A stretch of DNA of 61,101 nt. Origin: Betaproteobacteria bacterium. GTDB lineage: Bacteria; Pseudomonadota; Gammaproteobacteria; Burkholderiales; SG8-39. Shown here one piece after another: positions 1 to 8,570 of this stretch. The DNA is taken from contig SHXF01000011.1 in NCBI GenBank assembly GCA_009693435.1, positions 1 to 61,101 on the forward strand, read 5' to 3'. Under the pieces are notes generated by a model. It was not told where the DNA came from. It ran no database searches and worked only from the letters and a program-made list of their open reading frames with translations. The position numbers were made by a program, and so were the translations under genes. Each line of letters opens with the position of its first letter. The first letter of the stretch is position 1.

Positions 1-90
1 GTCGAAGGCGGAGCACTGCGCATCGTGCTGAAACGCGTCGACTTGCTGAACGCGGGCAATGTGCTGCCCGCGATACGCCTGCTGCCTTGA
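1..90 (+). CDS. 3' end of an unidentified gene
   Basis: Frame 1 is open from the left edge to a TGA at 88-90, giving 29 C-terminal residues ending in ...IRLLP. A GC-rich hairpin follows immediately, which supports this being a true gene end. The fragment is too short to assign to a family; no function is proposed. Confidence 0.5.
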   Translation, partial: VEGGALRIVLKRVDLLNAGNVLPAIRLLP

Positions 91-117
91 CTGGGCGGGC
101 GGCCCGCGCCCGCCCAG
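91..117 (+). terminator. Strong GC hairpin after the left-edge gene
   Basis: An 11-bp perfect stem (91-101 with 107-117) encloses a 5-nt loop and begins one base after the stop codon. There is no clear T-run behind it, so it may stall or protect transcripts rather than act as a classical intrinsic terminator. Confidence 0.45.
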
Positions 118-261
118 AGCCAGCCCCATTTAACGCTCGCCTCCCGGCGACACAAGACGTTTATACGCAAGTGCGGCACAATCCGTGCTCGTACGGCGGA
201 ACAGTCCGCCGCAATTGCCGCCGAAAGTGATCGGCCTTTCCGGTTCTTGAAGGATCTCAAC

Positions 262-1275
262 ATGAAATTTTTTCGGCCAGCACACATGGGGCGCATTCTC
301 CTCCGGCATGCGTTATCGACAGGGCTGATTGCCGTGGCAATGCTCACTGCGGTGGCAATGGCGCCGGCAGCGCTCGCTCAGGCGTACCCCACCCGTCCGG
401 TGCGGCTGGTGGTCCCGGCCGCCCCTGGCGGCGGGCTCGATCTGGCCGCGCGTACGGTAAGCAGCAAGCTCGCCGAAATATGGGGGCAGCAGGTGATCGT
501 GGAAAACCGGCCGGGCGCCAATTTCATCGTCGGCACGGAGTCGGTGACAAAAGCCACGCCCGATGGCTACACCCTGTTGCTGGTGAGCAGCGGCGCGCTC
601 ACCATCAACCCCGTGGCTTATCCCAACCTCCCCTACAGCCCGCAGCGCGACCTCGCACCCATCATCCTGCTCAGCTCAAATCCGTTCGCGTTGCTGGTGA
701 ACAACGCAGTGCCCGCCCAGACACTGCCGGAATTCATCTCACTCCTGCGCGCCAACCCGGGAAAGTTGAACCATGCTTCGAACAGCGCCACGACCATACT
801 CGCCTCGGAACTGTTCAAGTCGCTCGCGAAGGTCGATTACGCCGATATCAACTACAAAGGCGGTGTGCTGGCAGCCGCGGCCACCGCGGCGGGTGAGACG
901 CATTTCTGCCTGGTGGACATGGGCAGCGCGACGGCGCCGTTGAAGGGCGGGCGGGCCCGGGCGCTTGCGGTCACCACGCCGAAGCGCTACAAGCTTCAGC
1001 CCGATTTGCCCACCATGGCCGAAGCGGGCGTCCCCGGTTATGCGAGTTCGGCGTGGGTGGTGATACTCGCCCCGGGAAAGACGCCGCCGGAGATCATCGC
1101 AAAAGCCAACGCAGACCTGCAACGCATCATTGCGATGCCCGACATCATCGCGCGGCTCGAGGGATTCGGCAGCGAAGTGGTGGGCGGAACGCCGGAAGAG
1201 GCATCGCGCCTGCTGCGCGCCGACGAGGAGCAGTGGGCGAGGCTGGTGAAGGAACGTAACATCCGGTTTCAGTAG
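262..1275 (+). CDS. Bug-family (TctC-like) tripartite tricarboxylate transporter substrate-binding protein
   Basis: Predicted periplasmic solute-binding protein of 337 residues, the usual size for the family. An N-terminal signal peptide (basic head, then a hydrophobic Ala/Val-rich core) appears to end after the ALA at about residue 39. The family signatures YPTRPVRLVVPAAPGGGLD and YKGG are present. I prefer the ATG at 262 over an in-frame TTG at 247 because AGGA lies 7 bases upstream. No TctA/TctB membrane partners occur in the window, which is common for Bug proteins; such orphans bind carboxylates or aromatic acids, and the ligand here is unknown. It faces the exonuclease remnant convergently. 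Confidence 0.9.
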   Translation: MKFFRPAHMGRILLRHALSTGLIAVAMLTAVAMAPAALAQAYPTRPVRLVVPAAPGGGLDLAARTVSSKLAEIWGQQVIVENRPGANFIVGTESVTKATPDGYTLLLVSSGALTINPVAYPNLPYSPQRDLAPIILLSSNPFALLVNNAVPAQTLPEFISLLRANPGKLNHASNSATTILASELFKSLAKVDYADINYKGGVLAAAATAAGETHFCLVDMGSATAPLKGGRARALAVTTPKRYKLQPDLPTMAEAGVPGYASSAWVVILAPGKTPPEIIAKANADLQRIIAMPDIIARLEGFGSEVVGGTPEEASRLLRADEEQWARLVKERNIRFQ

Positions 1276-1342
1276 TCGCGCCGCATCGGCATTGCGCCGC
1301 GTCGCCCTTTCAGGGCAGACAGAGCCTCGGGACTCCGCGCGC

Positions 1343-1750
1343 TCAGCGCGATCGCCTGGACAACCATTCCTGGGATCGTGCCGCTTCCATGAGGTCTGCC
1401 GTGCGCGACATGCCCGATGCGTCGGCGCGCCGCACCATGACCTGGAACAACTGCGCCGTGGCCAACGCGTCGGCAAGCGCATCATGGCGCCGGTAATGGA
1501 CGATGTCGCACGCGCTCAGCCACTCGTCCATCGTCTTCGGCTGGCTGCCGGGCGCAGAGCGCAGCGCCGGGCCGAGAAATACGAGATCTATCCAGCTACC
1601 CCGGAATCGCAGACCCAGATACCTGCGCATTGCATTGCGGTTCATGATGTCGTCGAACCAGGCGTGATATCCCACCAGCGGGGAATTGCCGATGAATTCG
1701 AGGAAGTCGACCAGCGGATTCGGTACTTCGTCGACGTCATGGGTTCCGGG
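1343..1750 (-). pseudogene. Truncated DEDDh 3'-5' exonuclease (DNA polymerase III epsilon-like)
   Basis: The reading frame runs from a stop at 1751-1753 and encodes only the C-terminal part of a DnaQ-like exonuclease. An Exo II-like segment (GYHAWFDD) and the Exo III segment (HDALADA) are intact, but the Exo I segment with the first catalytic Asp/Glu pair is absent. The sequence upstream does not restore it in the same frame. In related betaproteobacteria I recall an exonuclease of this kind, often with a DUF294 protein, beside a DUF4212/symporter pair, so this looks like the decayed remnant of that neighbourhood. A functional short protein starting at 1675 is possible but would lack catalytic residues. 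Confidence 0.7.
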
Positions 1751-1854
1751 TCAGGAGGCGCAAGGCGATGCGCACTCGATTGTCGTGCGACTACCCGGCA
1801 TGAAGCCTTGGCTGCGGAGTCGCCTGAACCGGCACCTTGCTGCGCTGCTTCGGA

Positions 1855-1884
1855 TTGGACTTGACCATACCCATACAGTATGAT
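1855..1884 (+). promoter_or_regulatory. Candidate sigma-70 promoter of the symporter operon
   Basis: TTGGAC (1855-1860), an 18-bp spacer and TATGAT (1879-1884) lie about 150 bp upstream of the DUF4212 gene. The hexamers match consensus moderately. A short palindrome, CATAC-AG-TATG, overlaps the -10. No experimental support. Confidence 0.35.
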
Positions 1885-2032
1885 TCATGAGGCAATTGAT
1901 GGGTCTTCCGGTAAATCGCATCCAGCATTTGCCCGCTTCACCAACCGCGGTTAGTGCAGTGGGTGGGCTTCAGCAAGACCGGCAACAACCAAGAAGAAGC
2001 TGTTTTTTCACGGCCCAACGAGGAGGAAACTC

Positions 2033-2299
2033 ATGGAGCTGACCCAAAAACACCAGGATTATTGGCACAAGAACCTGGTCGTCACGGCAATACTGCTGCT
2101 CATCTGGTTCATCGTGACATTCGTCGAGGGCTGGTACGCCCGCGAACTGAACTCGATCACGATCATGGGCTTCCCGCTGGGATTTTACATGTCGGCGCAG
2201 GGATCACTGGTCGTCTACGTCGCGTTAATCTGGTACTACCAGCACTACATGAACAAGCTCGATGTCCAGTACGGCGTAGAAGAAGGGGAAGACGAATGA
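2033..2299 (+). CDS. DUF4212 small subunit of a sodium/solute symporter
   Basis: An 88-residue membrane protein with two hydrophobic helices and the family's typical N-terminus (ELTQKHQDYWHKN). A strong GAGGAGG ribosome site precedes the ATG. Its stop overlaps the start of the large symporter in an ATGA, so the two are translationally coupled. Proteins of this family are encoded beside large VC_2705-type solute:sodium symporters and are thought to be their small subunit; the transported solute is most often predicted to be acetate or another short carboxylate. Confidence 0.93.
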   Translation: MELTQKHQDYWHKNLVVTAILLLIWFIVTFVEGWYARELNSITIMGFPLGFYMSAQGSLVVYVALIWYYQHYMNKLDVQYGVEEGEDE

Positions 2300-4359
2300 A
2301 CACCGCCGTGACGGGTCACAAGGCCTTCAACGCCCAGCTGAAGAAGTACTACACCTGGTACACCGGCGGGTTCCTGCTGTTCCTGTTTGCGCTTGCAGCC
2401 GCCGAACAGATGGGCATGTCGCGCGAGTGGATCGGCTACTGGTTCCTGTTCGCGACCATCGCCCTGTATGCCGGCATCGGCGTCATGAGCCGCACGGTGG
2501 ATGCGGCGGAATATTATGTCGCCGGAAGGCGAGTCCCGGCATTCTTCAACGGCATGGCGACCGGCGCCGACTGGATGAGCGCGGCCTCCTTCATCGGCAT
2601 GGCCGGCACCCTATATCTCTCGGGGTTCGACGGCCTGGCGTTCGTGATGGGCTGGACCGGCGGCTATGTGCTGGTGGCGCTGTTCCTTGCGCCCTATCTC
2701 AGAAAATTCGGGCAATTCACGATCCCCGACTTTCTCGGCGAACGTTACGGCGGCAACATCGTCCGCAGCATCGGCATTTTCGCCGCCATCCTGTGTTCCT
2801 TCACCTACGTGGTGGCGCAGATCTACGGCGTCGGCATCATCACCAGCCGATTCACGGGACTGGAATTCGGCGTCGGCGTGTTCGTCGGGCTGGGCGGCAT
2901 ACTGGTGTGTTCCTTCCTCGGCGGGATGCGCGCGGTGACCTGGACGCAGGTGGCCCAGTACATCATTTTGATCATCGCCTATCTGACGCCGGTGGTGTGG
3001 CTGTCGGTGAAACATACCGGCAACCCCATACCGCAACTCGCCTACGGGCAGGTCCTGCAGAAAGTGACCGAACGCGAAAAAGTTCTTGCAAAAGATCCGA
3101 AAGAGATCGAGGTTCGCAACATCCTGAAGGGGCGTGCCGACACCGCGAATGCGGGGCTGAAGGATCCCGCGGGCGCCTATGCAAAAGGCAAGGAAAATCT
3201 TGCGAAGAATCTGGAGACCCTGAAGACGACGGAGGCCCCGGCCGACAAGGTGGCGGGCGCGCAAAAAGCGCTCGATTCGTATCCGAAGGATGTGGACGCG
3301 GCAAAAGCGCAGTGGAACAAGGACAAGGGGTTGGCGTCACGGGCGGGGCCGCCCAGACCCCACGCACAGCCGTTTCCTGGTGCGACCGATGCAGCGCAGA
3401 ATATCGCGCGCAACAACTTCCTCGGCATCGTGTTCTGCATGATGTTCGGAACCGCGGCGTTGCCACACATCCTGATGCGCTACTACACCACGCCCAGCGT
3501 CAGGCAGGCGCGCCAGTCGGTGTTCTGGTCGCTATTCTTCATCTTCCTGCTGTATTTCACTGCGCCCGCGCTGGCGGTGCTGGCCAAATACGACGTCTAC
3601 CATTTCCTCGTGGGAAGCTCCTTCGCCGACCTGCCTGCATGGGCGGCGAACTGGGCCAAGGTCGATCCCGGGGAGTTGTCTATCACCGACTTCAACGGTG
3701 ACGGCATCGTGCAATTGGCGGAAATCGTGCTCGGCACCAACATCATCGTGCTGGCGACCCCCGAGATAGCAGGCTTGCCGTTCGTCGTGTCCGGCCTGGT
3801 GGCCGCAGGCGGTCTGGCAGCAGCGCTGTCGACCGCCGACGGCCTGTTGCTGACCATCGCCAACGCGCTGTCGCATGACCTCTACTACAAGATGATCGAC
3901 CCGACCGCGACCACCAGTCGCCGCGTCTCGGTGTCTAAAGCCCTGCTGGTGGTGGTGGCGCTGATTGCCGCCTACGTCACCTCGCTCAAGCCCGGAGACA
4001 TCCTGTTCCTGGTCGGCGCGGCATTCTCGCTCGCGGCATCGGCGTTCTTTCCGGCACTGGTGATGGGCGTATTCTGGCGGCGCGCCAACAAGTGGGGGGC
4101 TATCGCCGGCATGGTTGCCGGGCTGGGCGTGTGCATGTATTACATGTATACGACCTACCCGTTCTTTGGCGGCGTGGCGGCCAACCAGTGGTTCAACATG
4201 GGGCCGATCTCGGCCGGGGTCTTCGGCGTGCCGATCGGCATCATCACCATTTTCGTGGTGAGCCTGCTCACGCCCGAACCGTCGAAGAACGTGCAGGAAC
4301 TGGTGGACCATGTCCGCTACCCGCACCTGAAAGGCGACATCAACACCCAGGCTGCGTAA
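2296..4359 (+). CDS. VC_2705-type sodium:solute symporter (ActP-like), large subunit
   Basis: A 687-residue inner-membrane symporter of the SSS family, with family segments such as YYVAGRRVPAFFNGMATGAD and a C-terminal set of helices. It starts at the ATG overlapping the DUF4212 stop; the frame is open further upstream but that part is not homologous. It is clearly longer than the roughly 550-residue ActP because of a hydrophilic Lys/Ala-rich insert at about residues 252-372 between helices. A second odd feature is an EF-hand-like loop, DFNGDGIVQLAE, at residues 465-476 (3688-3723). Acetate or a similar carboxylate is the likely substrate by family. A terminator follows. Confidence 0.92.
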   Translation: MNTAVTGHKAFNAQLKKYYTWYTGGFLLFLFALAAAEQMGMSREWIGYWFLFATIALYAGIGVMSRTVDAAEYYVAGRRVPAFFNGMATGADWMSAASFIGMAGTLYLSGFDGLAFVMGWTGGYVLVALFLAPYLRKFGQFTIPDFLGERYGGNIVRSIGIFAAILCSFTYVVAQIYGVGIITSRFTGLEFGVGVFVGLGGILVCSFLGGMRAVTWTQVAQYIILIIAYLTPVVWLSVKHTGNPIPQLAYGQVLQKVTEREKVLAKDPKEIEVRNILKGRADTANAGLKDPAGAYAKGKENLAKNLETLKTTEAPADKVAGAQKALDSYPKDVDAAKAQWNKDKGLASRAGPPRPHAQPFPGATDAAQNIARNNFLGIVFCMMFGTAALPHILMRYYTTPSVRQARQSVFWSLFFIFLLYFTAPALAVLAKYDVYHFLVGSSFADLPAWAANWAKVDPGELSITDFNGDGIVQLAEIVLGTNIIVLATPEIAGLPFVVSGLVAAGGLAAALSTADGLLLTIANALSHDLYYKMIDPTATTSRRVSVSKALLVVVALIAAYVTSLKPGDILFLVGAAFSLAASAFFPALVMGVFWRRANKWGAIAGMVAGLGVCMYYMYTTYPFFGGVAANQWFNMGPISAGVFGVPIGIITIFVVSLLTPEPSKNVQELVDHVRYPHLKGDINTQAA

Positions 4360-4379
4360 TACGGGCCGCTCGCAACCCG

Positions 4380-4413
4380 ACAAGGCCCGCTTCGGCGGGC
4401 TTTGTCTTTTTTG
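4380..4413 (+). terminator. Rho-independent terminator of the symporter operon
   Basis: A stem built from AAGCCCGC-type arms around a TTCG loop (AAGGCCCGC / GCGGGCTTT) is followed by a T-rich stretch ending in TTTTTT, 20 bp after the symporter stop. Confidence 0.85.
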
Positions 4414-4444
4414 AGTGTAAACCCCTCTCCTGGAGCGTACGGGC

Positions 4445-5020
4445 ATGAAGCCGAGTCCCTGGCGGGCCTATCAACGCTCGCGGCTGTTCGCCTTGTTCAG
4501 GCGCCACGACCGGGCGATCGCCGCGTTGCAGGAAGCGCTGCGCATCGATCCGCACTATGTGCGGGCCGCCAGTTCACTCGGCTTCCTGTACGCCAACACG
4601 GGCCGCCGCCAGCTTGCCGTGGAACAGTTTCAGCACGCGCTACGACTTCGGCCGGACGATCCGGTACTGCTGTTCAACCTTGGCTACCTGCTGCACCTGC
4701 AGGAACGCCTCGAGCCGGCCGTCAAGGCGTTCGAAGGCGCGGTACGGTCCAATCCCAAACTGGACCGCGCGTGGTACGGTATGGGGCTCGCTTTGGCCTC
4801 CCTGGGCAGGCACCAGGACGCAGCCGTTGCGCTGGAACGCGCCTCGGAACTGCAGCCGATGAACGGGCACGCCTGGTACGAGCTGGGCATTGCCTACTTC
4901 ACCTTGGGACGCCGCGACAAACTCGCCGAAGTCATTGCCCACATGGACAGGTTCGACCCGAAAATGGCACTGCACCTCACCCGCGCAACGCAGCAGCCTG
5001 CCGGGGCAAAGGCTTCGTGA
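4445..5020 (+). CDS. Tetratricopeptide-repeat protein
   Basis: 191 residues composed almost entirely of TPR helices: four to five repeats with the usual small/large alternation (for example AWYGMGLALASLGRHQDAAV and AWYELGIAYFTLGRRDK). There is no signal peptide or membrane segment, so it is probably a cytoplasmic scaffold. GGAG lies 9 bases before the ATG. The stop overlaps the start of the next small membrane protein by one base, so the two are likely co-translated. The function is unknown; TPR modules bind other proteins. Confidence 0.85.
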   Translation: MKPSPWRAYQRSRLFALFRRHDRAIAALQEALRIDPHYVRAASSLGFLYANTGRRQLAVEQFQHALRLRPDDPVLLFNLGYLLHLQERLEPAVKAFEGAVRSNPKLDRAWYGMGLALASLGRHQDAAVALERASELQPMNGHAWYELGIAYFTLGRRDKLAEVIAHMDRFDPKMALHLTRATQQPAGAKAS

Positions 5021-5307
5021 TGTACCAGTTCGTTGTGATACTGAAGGGCGTAAACGAAGTTGCGCTGATGGCCATGATCGGCCAGGCCGCCCTGTTCGTG
5101 CTCGCCGGCGCGCGACGCGAGGGCAATTTCGTCTACGCACTGTTCAAGGCCGTCACCGCCCCCATCATGAAAACAACGCGGTTCATCGCACCGCGCTTCG
5201 TCATCGACGCGCACATCGGTTTTCTGGCGTTCTTCCTGCTCCTGCTTCTGGAAGCGATACTGATCCTGCTCAAGGTCCGGCTGTATTTTTCGGCAATGGC
5301 GGGCTGA
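5020..5307 (+). CDS. Small membrane protein of unknown function
   Basis: 95 residues with two hydrophobic stretches (about residues 15-30 and 70-90, the latter containing GFLAFFLLLLLEAILILL) separated by a basic loop. Its ATG overlaps the TPR stop (TGATG). I do not recognise the family. The position between a TPR protein and a Yip1-like protein suggests a three-gene membrane-associated unit. Confidence 0.75.
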   Translation: MYQFVVILKGVNEVALMAMIGQAALFVLAGARREGNFVYALFKAVTAPIMKTTRFIAPRFVIDAHIGFLAFFLLLLLEAILILLKVRLYFSAMAG

Positions 5308-5310
5308 ACG

Positions 5311-5868
5311 GTGAACGGGGCCGTCCGGCGCGCCGCGCGGCTTACGCTGTCACCGGATGTGGAGTGGCAGGCCATCGGTGACGAAGCGCCCGGCGCGCGG
5401 AGGATCCTCGCCTCGTTCGTATTGCCGCTGGCGTGCATTCCGGCGGTGTCGTGGTGCCTGGGTTTGCTGCTGTTCGAACAGGAAAAATCGATTGATCTCG
5501 CCCGCACCGCCCATCGCGGCGCGGTAGTCTATTTCGGATCGGTGCTATCGATCATCCTGCTGGCTGGATCCCTGTATCTCCTGGCGCCGCTCTTCACCGC
5601 GCGGCGCACCTGGACGCGCGCGCTGCAGGTCGCCGCGTACGGCAGCGCGCCGGTAATGCTCGCCGGATTCATGCTGCTCTGGCCGGTGCTCGCCTTCGCT
5701 ACGCTGCCGGCTGTCTTCCACGGTTTTTATCTAATCTACGTCGGCGTCCGCCATGTACTGGGCGTAAAGGAGGCGAACGCAGCGGAGTTTGTGGCGCTGG
5801 TGATCGTGCTGCTGGTTATCGCGTCGACGATGCTGGGGGCCTTGGGCACTTGGCTGGGCGTGCTGTAA
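5311..5868 (+). CDS. Yip1-family integral membrane protein
   Basis: 185 residues starting at a GTG three bases after the previous stop. It has a soluble head (residues 1-35, with the family-like LTLSPDVEWQAIGDE) and about five hydrophobic segments. This arrangement matches bacterial Yip1-domain proteins, whose function is not established. It is last in the TPR/membrane trio and converges on the M20 gene. Confidence 0.8.
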   Translation: MNGAVRRAARLTLSPDVEWQAIGDEAPGARRILASFVLPLACIPAVSWCLGLLLFEQEKSIDLARTAHRGAVVYFGSVLSIILLAGSLYLLAPLFTARRTWTRALQVAAYGSAPVMLAGFMLLWPVLAFATLPAVFHGFYLIYVGVRHVLGVKEANAAEFVALVIVLLVIASTMLGALGTWLGVL

Positions 5869-5941
5869 CCCCGCTCGTGCAACTGAAGACGGGCGCTCGT
5901 CGAACCTGAGACCGGCTGCCAGAGGAGTGCCGCAACGTTTT

Positions 5942-7444
5942 TCAGGCGACAAATACCGGCCGCTCGCGCACGTAGTACGGTTCCATCAGCGGCCGGAATT
6001 TCTCCATCATCGCCTTGTTCAGATCGGGATCCGGATGCTGTCCCGCCGGCAGCAGCGGTGCGTATTTGGTATCCCCGATTTCCTGCCTGAAGGTGTCTTT
6101 CGCCTGCTCTATATGCGCTGGATTCATCAGGAGGTCGATCACCGAGGTCGTCAGCGCCTTGGCGCCGACGATGCCGCCTTTGTGGGCGATCGATGTCGCC
6201 AGTGCCGCGCCACCGCTCCAGTGGTGATAGGCGACGTTCGGCACGTTCGAGGGGAACCACACCCGTGCCATCGGCACTTTCCAGGAAATGTCGCCGCAAT
6301 CGTTCGATGCGGCGATCTGCTGCGCAGGTCCGGTTAGCGGCGTTGCGTCCGGCCTCAGGCCCAGGTCCTTCACTTTTGCCGCGCGCTGCAGGTTCTTTGC
6401 GAAGGTCTGTTCTTCGGCGGTCCACTGCGGCATGCCGATGGCGTCGATGTTCGCCTGTATGACTTCCGCCATGGTCTGGTTGCCGCGTACCGGCCATACG
6501 GCGGCGCGCACGTTCACATCGAGCTCGGTGTTGGTCATCAGACAGGCGCCCTGCGCGATTTTCTTCGTCTGCTCGAACAACACCTTCGCGCCGTCTGCGT
6601 TCGGGTGGCGCATCATCCACCACACCGATGCCCTGGACGGAATGCTGTTGGGCTGATCGCCGCCATTGGTGATCACCCGGTGCGCCGTCATGCCCGGCTG
6701 GAAGTGCTCCCGGTACTGCGCCATGCCCATGTCCATCAGCACCACGCCGTCCAACGCATCGCGGCCTTTCCAGGGCGCCATCGCGGCATGCGCCGATTCG
6801 CCCCTGAAATTGAAATCCGCCGAAATGAGGGCCGCCTGCATCAGTCCGTAATCGGATTTGAATTCATCGAAAATATGGTCGTGTATGGCGACATCCACAT
6901 CGTCGAAGTACCCGTCCCGCACGTAATAGGGGCGGCACAGCACCTGTTCCTCGGCCGGCGCGCCGAATATTTTGAGCGTGCCCGCCAGCTTGAATTTCTC
7001 CATGGCATAGCGCAAACCAATGGCGGAGGCCACCAGCACCGCGGCGTTGACGTTGTGGCCCTCGCAATGCCCGGGGGCGCCCGGCACGATTTCCACGCGT
7101 TCGGTCTCGCCCGATTTCTGGGAATTCTTCGGATTGGAGTCGTACTCGGTGTGCAGCGCGATCACCGGCGCGCCCGCGCCCGCCTTGAACGCATAGGTGG
7201 CGAGGAATCCGGTGGGAAATCCTGAGATGCCGCGCTCCACCCGGAAACCGTGCTGCTCCAGCAGTTCGGTCATCAGTCCGACAGTGCGATGCTCCTGCAT
7301 GCCGAGTTCGCCGAAATAGAAAACGGAATCGCTCAGGGTGATGAGCGCGTTCCTGTTGCGCTCGACGAAATCGAGCACGAAGGCCTTCTCGGGGGTATCC
7401 AGCACCTTGTGCGCGCCTGCCCCGCCGTTGCCGTCAGCAGCCAT
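5942..7444 (-). CDS. M20-family metallopeptidase / amidohydrolase (AbgB-like)
   Basis: A 500-residue cytoplasmic hydrolase. It carries M20 landmarks: ALHTEYDS, the metal region GHCEGHN (about residue 130), FGAPAEE (catalytic/metal Glu) and a later NDCGDISW. These fit the aminobenzoyl-glutamate hydrolase B / aminoacylase-like branch, which cleaves N-acyl amino acids. A good AGAGGAG site lies 6 bases before the ATG. It is the last gene of the minus-strand series behind a Bug protein and hydantoinase subunits, so it may finish the breakdown of a cyclic amide or N-acyl compound; that link is inference. Confidence 0.88.
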   Translation of the reverse strand: MAADGNGGAGAHKVLDTPEKAFVLDFVERNRNALITLSDSVFYFGELGMQEHRTVGLMTELLEQHGFRVERGISGFPTGFLATYAFKAGAGAPVIALHTEYDSNPKNSQKSGETERVEIVPGAPGHCEGHNVNAAVLVASAIGLRYAMEKFKLAGTLKIFGAPAEEQVLCRPYYVRDGYFDDVDVAIHDHIFDEFKSDYGLMQAALISADFNFRGESAHAAMAPWKGRDALDGVVLMDMGMAQYREHFQPGMTAHRVITNGGDQPNSIPSRASVWWMMRHPNADGAKVLFEQTKKIAQGACLMTNTELDVNVRAAVWPVRGNQTMAEVIQANIDAIGMPQWTAEEQTFAKNLQRAAKVKDLGLRPDATPLTGPAQQIAASNDCGDISWKVPMARVWFPSNVPNVAYHHWSGGAALATSIAHKGGIVGAKALTTSVIDLLMNPAHIEQAKDTFRQEIGDTKYAPLLPAGQHPDPDLNKAMMEKFRPLMEPYYVRERPVFVA

Positions 7445-7475
7445 GGTTCACTCCTCTACGATTGATCAATGAAAT

Positions 7476-8495
7476 TCATTCAGGTTCGATCTTTGCGGCG
7501 CGGACGATGGCGCCGTACTTTTCGAACCGTGCCTTGAGCTGCTGGTCCAGCGCTTCGGGCCCGCCTCCCGGCGTGTCCATCGCCATCACCTTGAAGCGCT
7601 CCTGCAGCGCCGGATCCTGCAGCGCCGCATTGATTTCCCGATTCAGCTTCACCACGATTTCGCGCGGTGTCTTCGCCGGCGCATACACGGCGGCCTGGAT
7701 GCCGCCATCCAGTTCGAAATCGGCATATCCGGCTTCGACCATGGTCGGCACATCGGGCATCTGCGGCATGCGTTTGGGCGAGGTCACGGCCAGCGGGCGA
7801 AGCTTGCCGGACTTGATTATCTCCACCGCCTGCACCGGTCCAAGGAACGACGCCTGCACTTCCCCGCCGTACATTGCCGTCACAACCTGGCCGGCGCTCT
7901 TGTAGGGTACATGGATCATGCGGGTGCCGGTGATCATGTTGAAGTATTCGCCGGCCAGATGCTGGAAGTTTCCCACCCCGCCTGATCCGTAGGCGATGCT
8001 CGTGTCCCTGCCTTTGGCGAGTGCGATGAATTCCCTGATGTCCTTTGCGACGGCGGGCGTGACCGCCAGAACCATCCCGGGCGAATTGCCGATGAAGGCG
8101 ACCGACGTGAAATCGCGGAAGGTGTCGTAGGGCAGCTTCCTGTAGATGCTGGGGTTGATGACGTGTGCCGTCGGCGCGACCAACAGCGTATAGCCATCAG
8201 GCGGGGACTTCGCCACGATTTCGCTGCCGATGATGCCGTTCGCCCCGGCGCGATTCTCCACCAGAAATGTCTGACCGAGCCGCGCCGTCAGTTGCTGCGC
8301 CAGCAGCCGCGCCACGATATCGGTCGGTCCGCCCGGTCCGAATGGCATGATCATTCTCACCGCCTGTTTCGGGTAGTCCTGCGCCTGTAGCCCTGCGGCA
8401 CACACGAGCGCCACCAAAAAGGACAACATCAGACGCAATGCCCGGCACGCCGTCGCACCCGGCCTGGTTCTCTCGCTTGCCCGATTGGCTGTCAC
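7476..8495 (-). CDS. Bug-family (TctC-like) substrate-binding protein
   Basis: A 339-residue periplasmic binding protein. I place the start at the GTG at 8495, which has an AGGA site 7 bases upstream; a longer reading to 8570 adds no homologous residues. The signal peptide has an Arg-rich head and the core LMLSFLVALVCAAGLQA. Family motifs include YPKQAVRMIMPFGPGGPTD and YKSAGQ. It lies 75 bp downstream of the hydantoinase A gene and just upstream of the M20 hydrolase, so its ligand may be the substrate of those enzymes. No permease genes accompany it. Confidence 0.9.
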   Translation of the reverse strand: MTANRASERTRPGATACRALRLMLSFLVALVCAAGLQAQDYPKQAVRMIMPFGPGGPTDIVARLLAQQLTARLGQTFLVENRAGANGIIGSEIVAKSPPDGYTLLVAPTAHVINPSIYRKLPYDTFRDFTSVAFIGNSPGMVLAVTPAVAKDIREFIALAKGRDTSIAYGSGGVGNFQHLAGEYFNMITGTRMIHVPYKSAGQVVTAMYGGEVQASFLGPVQAVEIIKSGKLRPLAVTSPKRMPQMPDVPTMVEAGYADFELDGGIQAAVYAPAKTPREIVVKLNREINAALQDPALQERFKVMAMDTPGGGPEALDQQLKARFEKYGAIVRAAKIEPE

Positions 8496-8570
8496 GTCAA
8501 GTCCTTGAACAATTGAAACTCGATGACGCGTTGCGATGATTGAGGTAGATAACCTGCGTCCATACGTCAT

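Noticed and set aside
1868..1886. LexA-type operator at the CATAC-AG-TATG palindrome
   Set aside because: Spacing and arms do not fit CTGT-N8-ACAG, and no SOS gene follows.
1954..2295. N-terminal extension of the symporter to 801 residues
   Set aside because: It overlaps the whole DUF4212 gene in another frame and has no homology; the ATG at 2296 in an ATGA overlap is the conserved arrangement.
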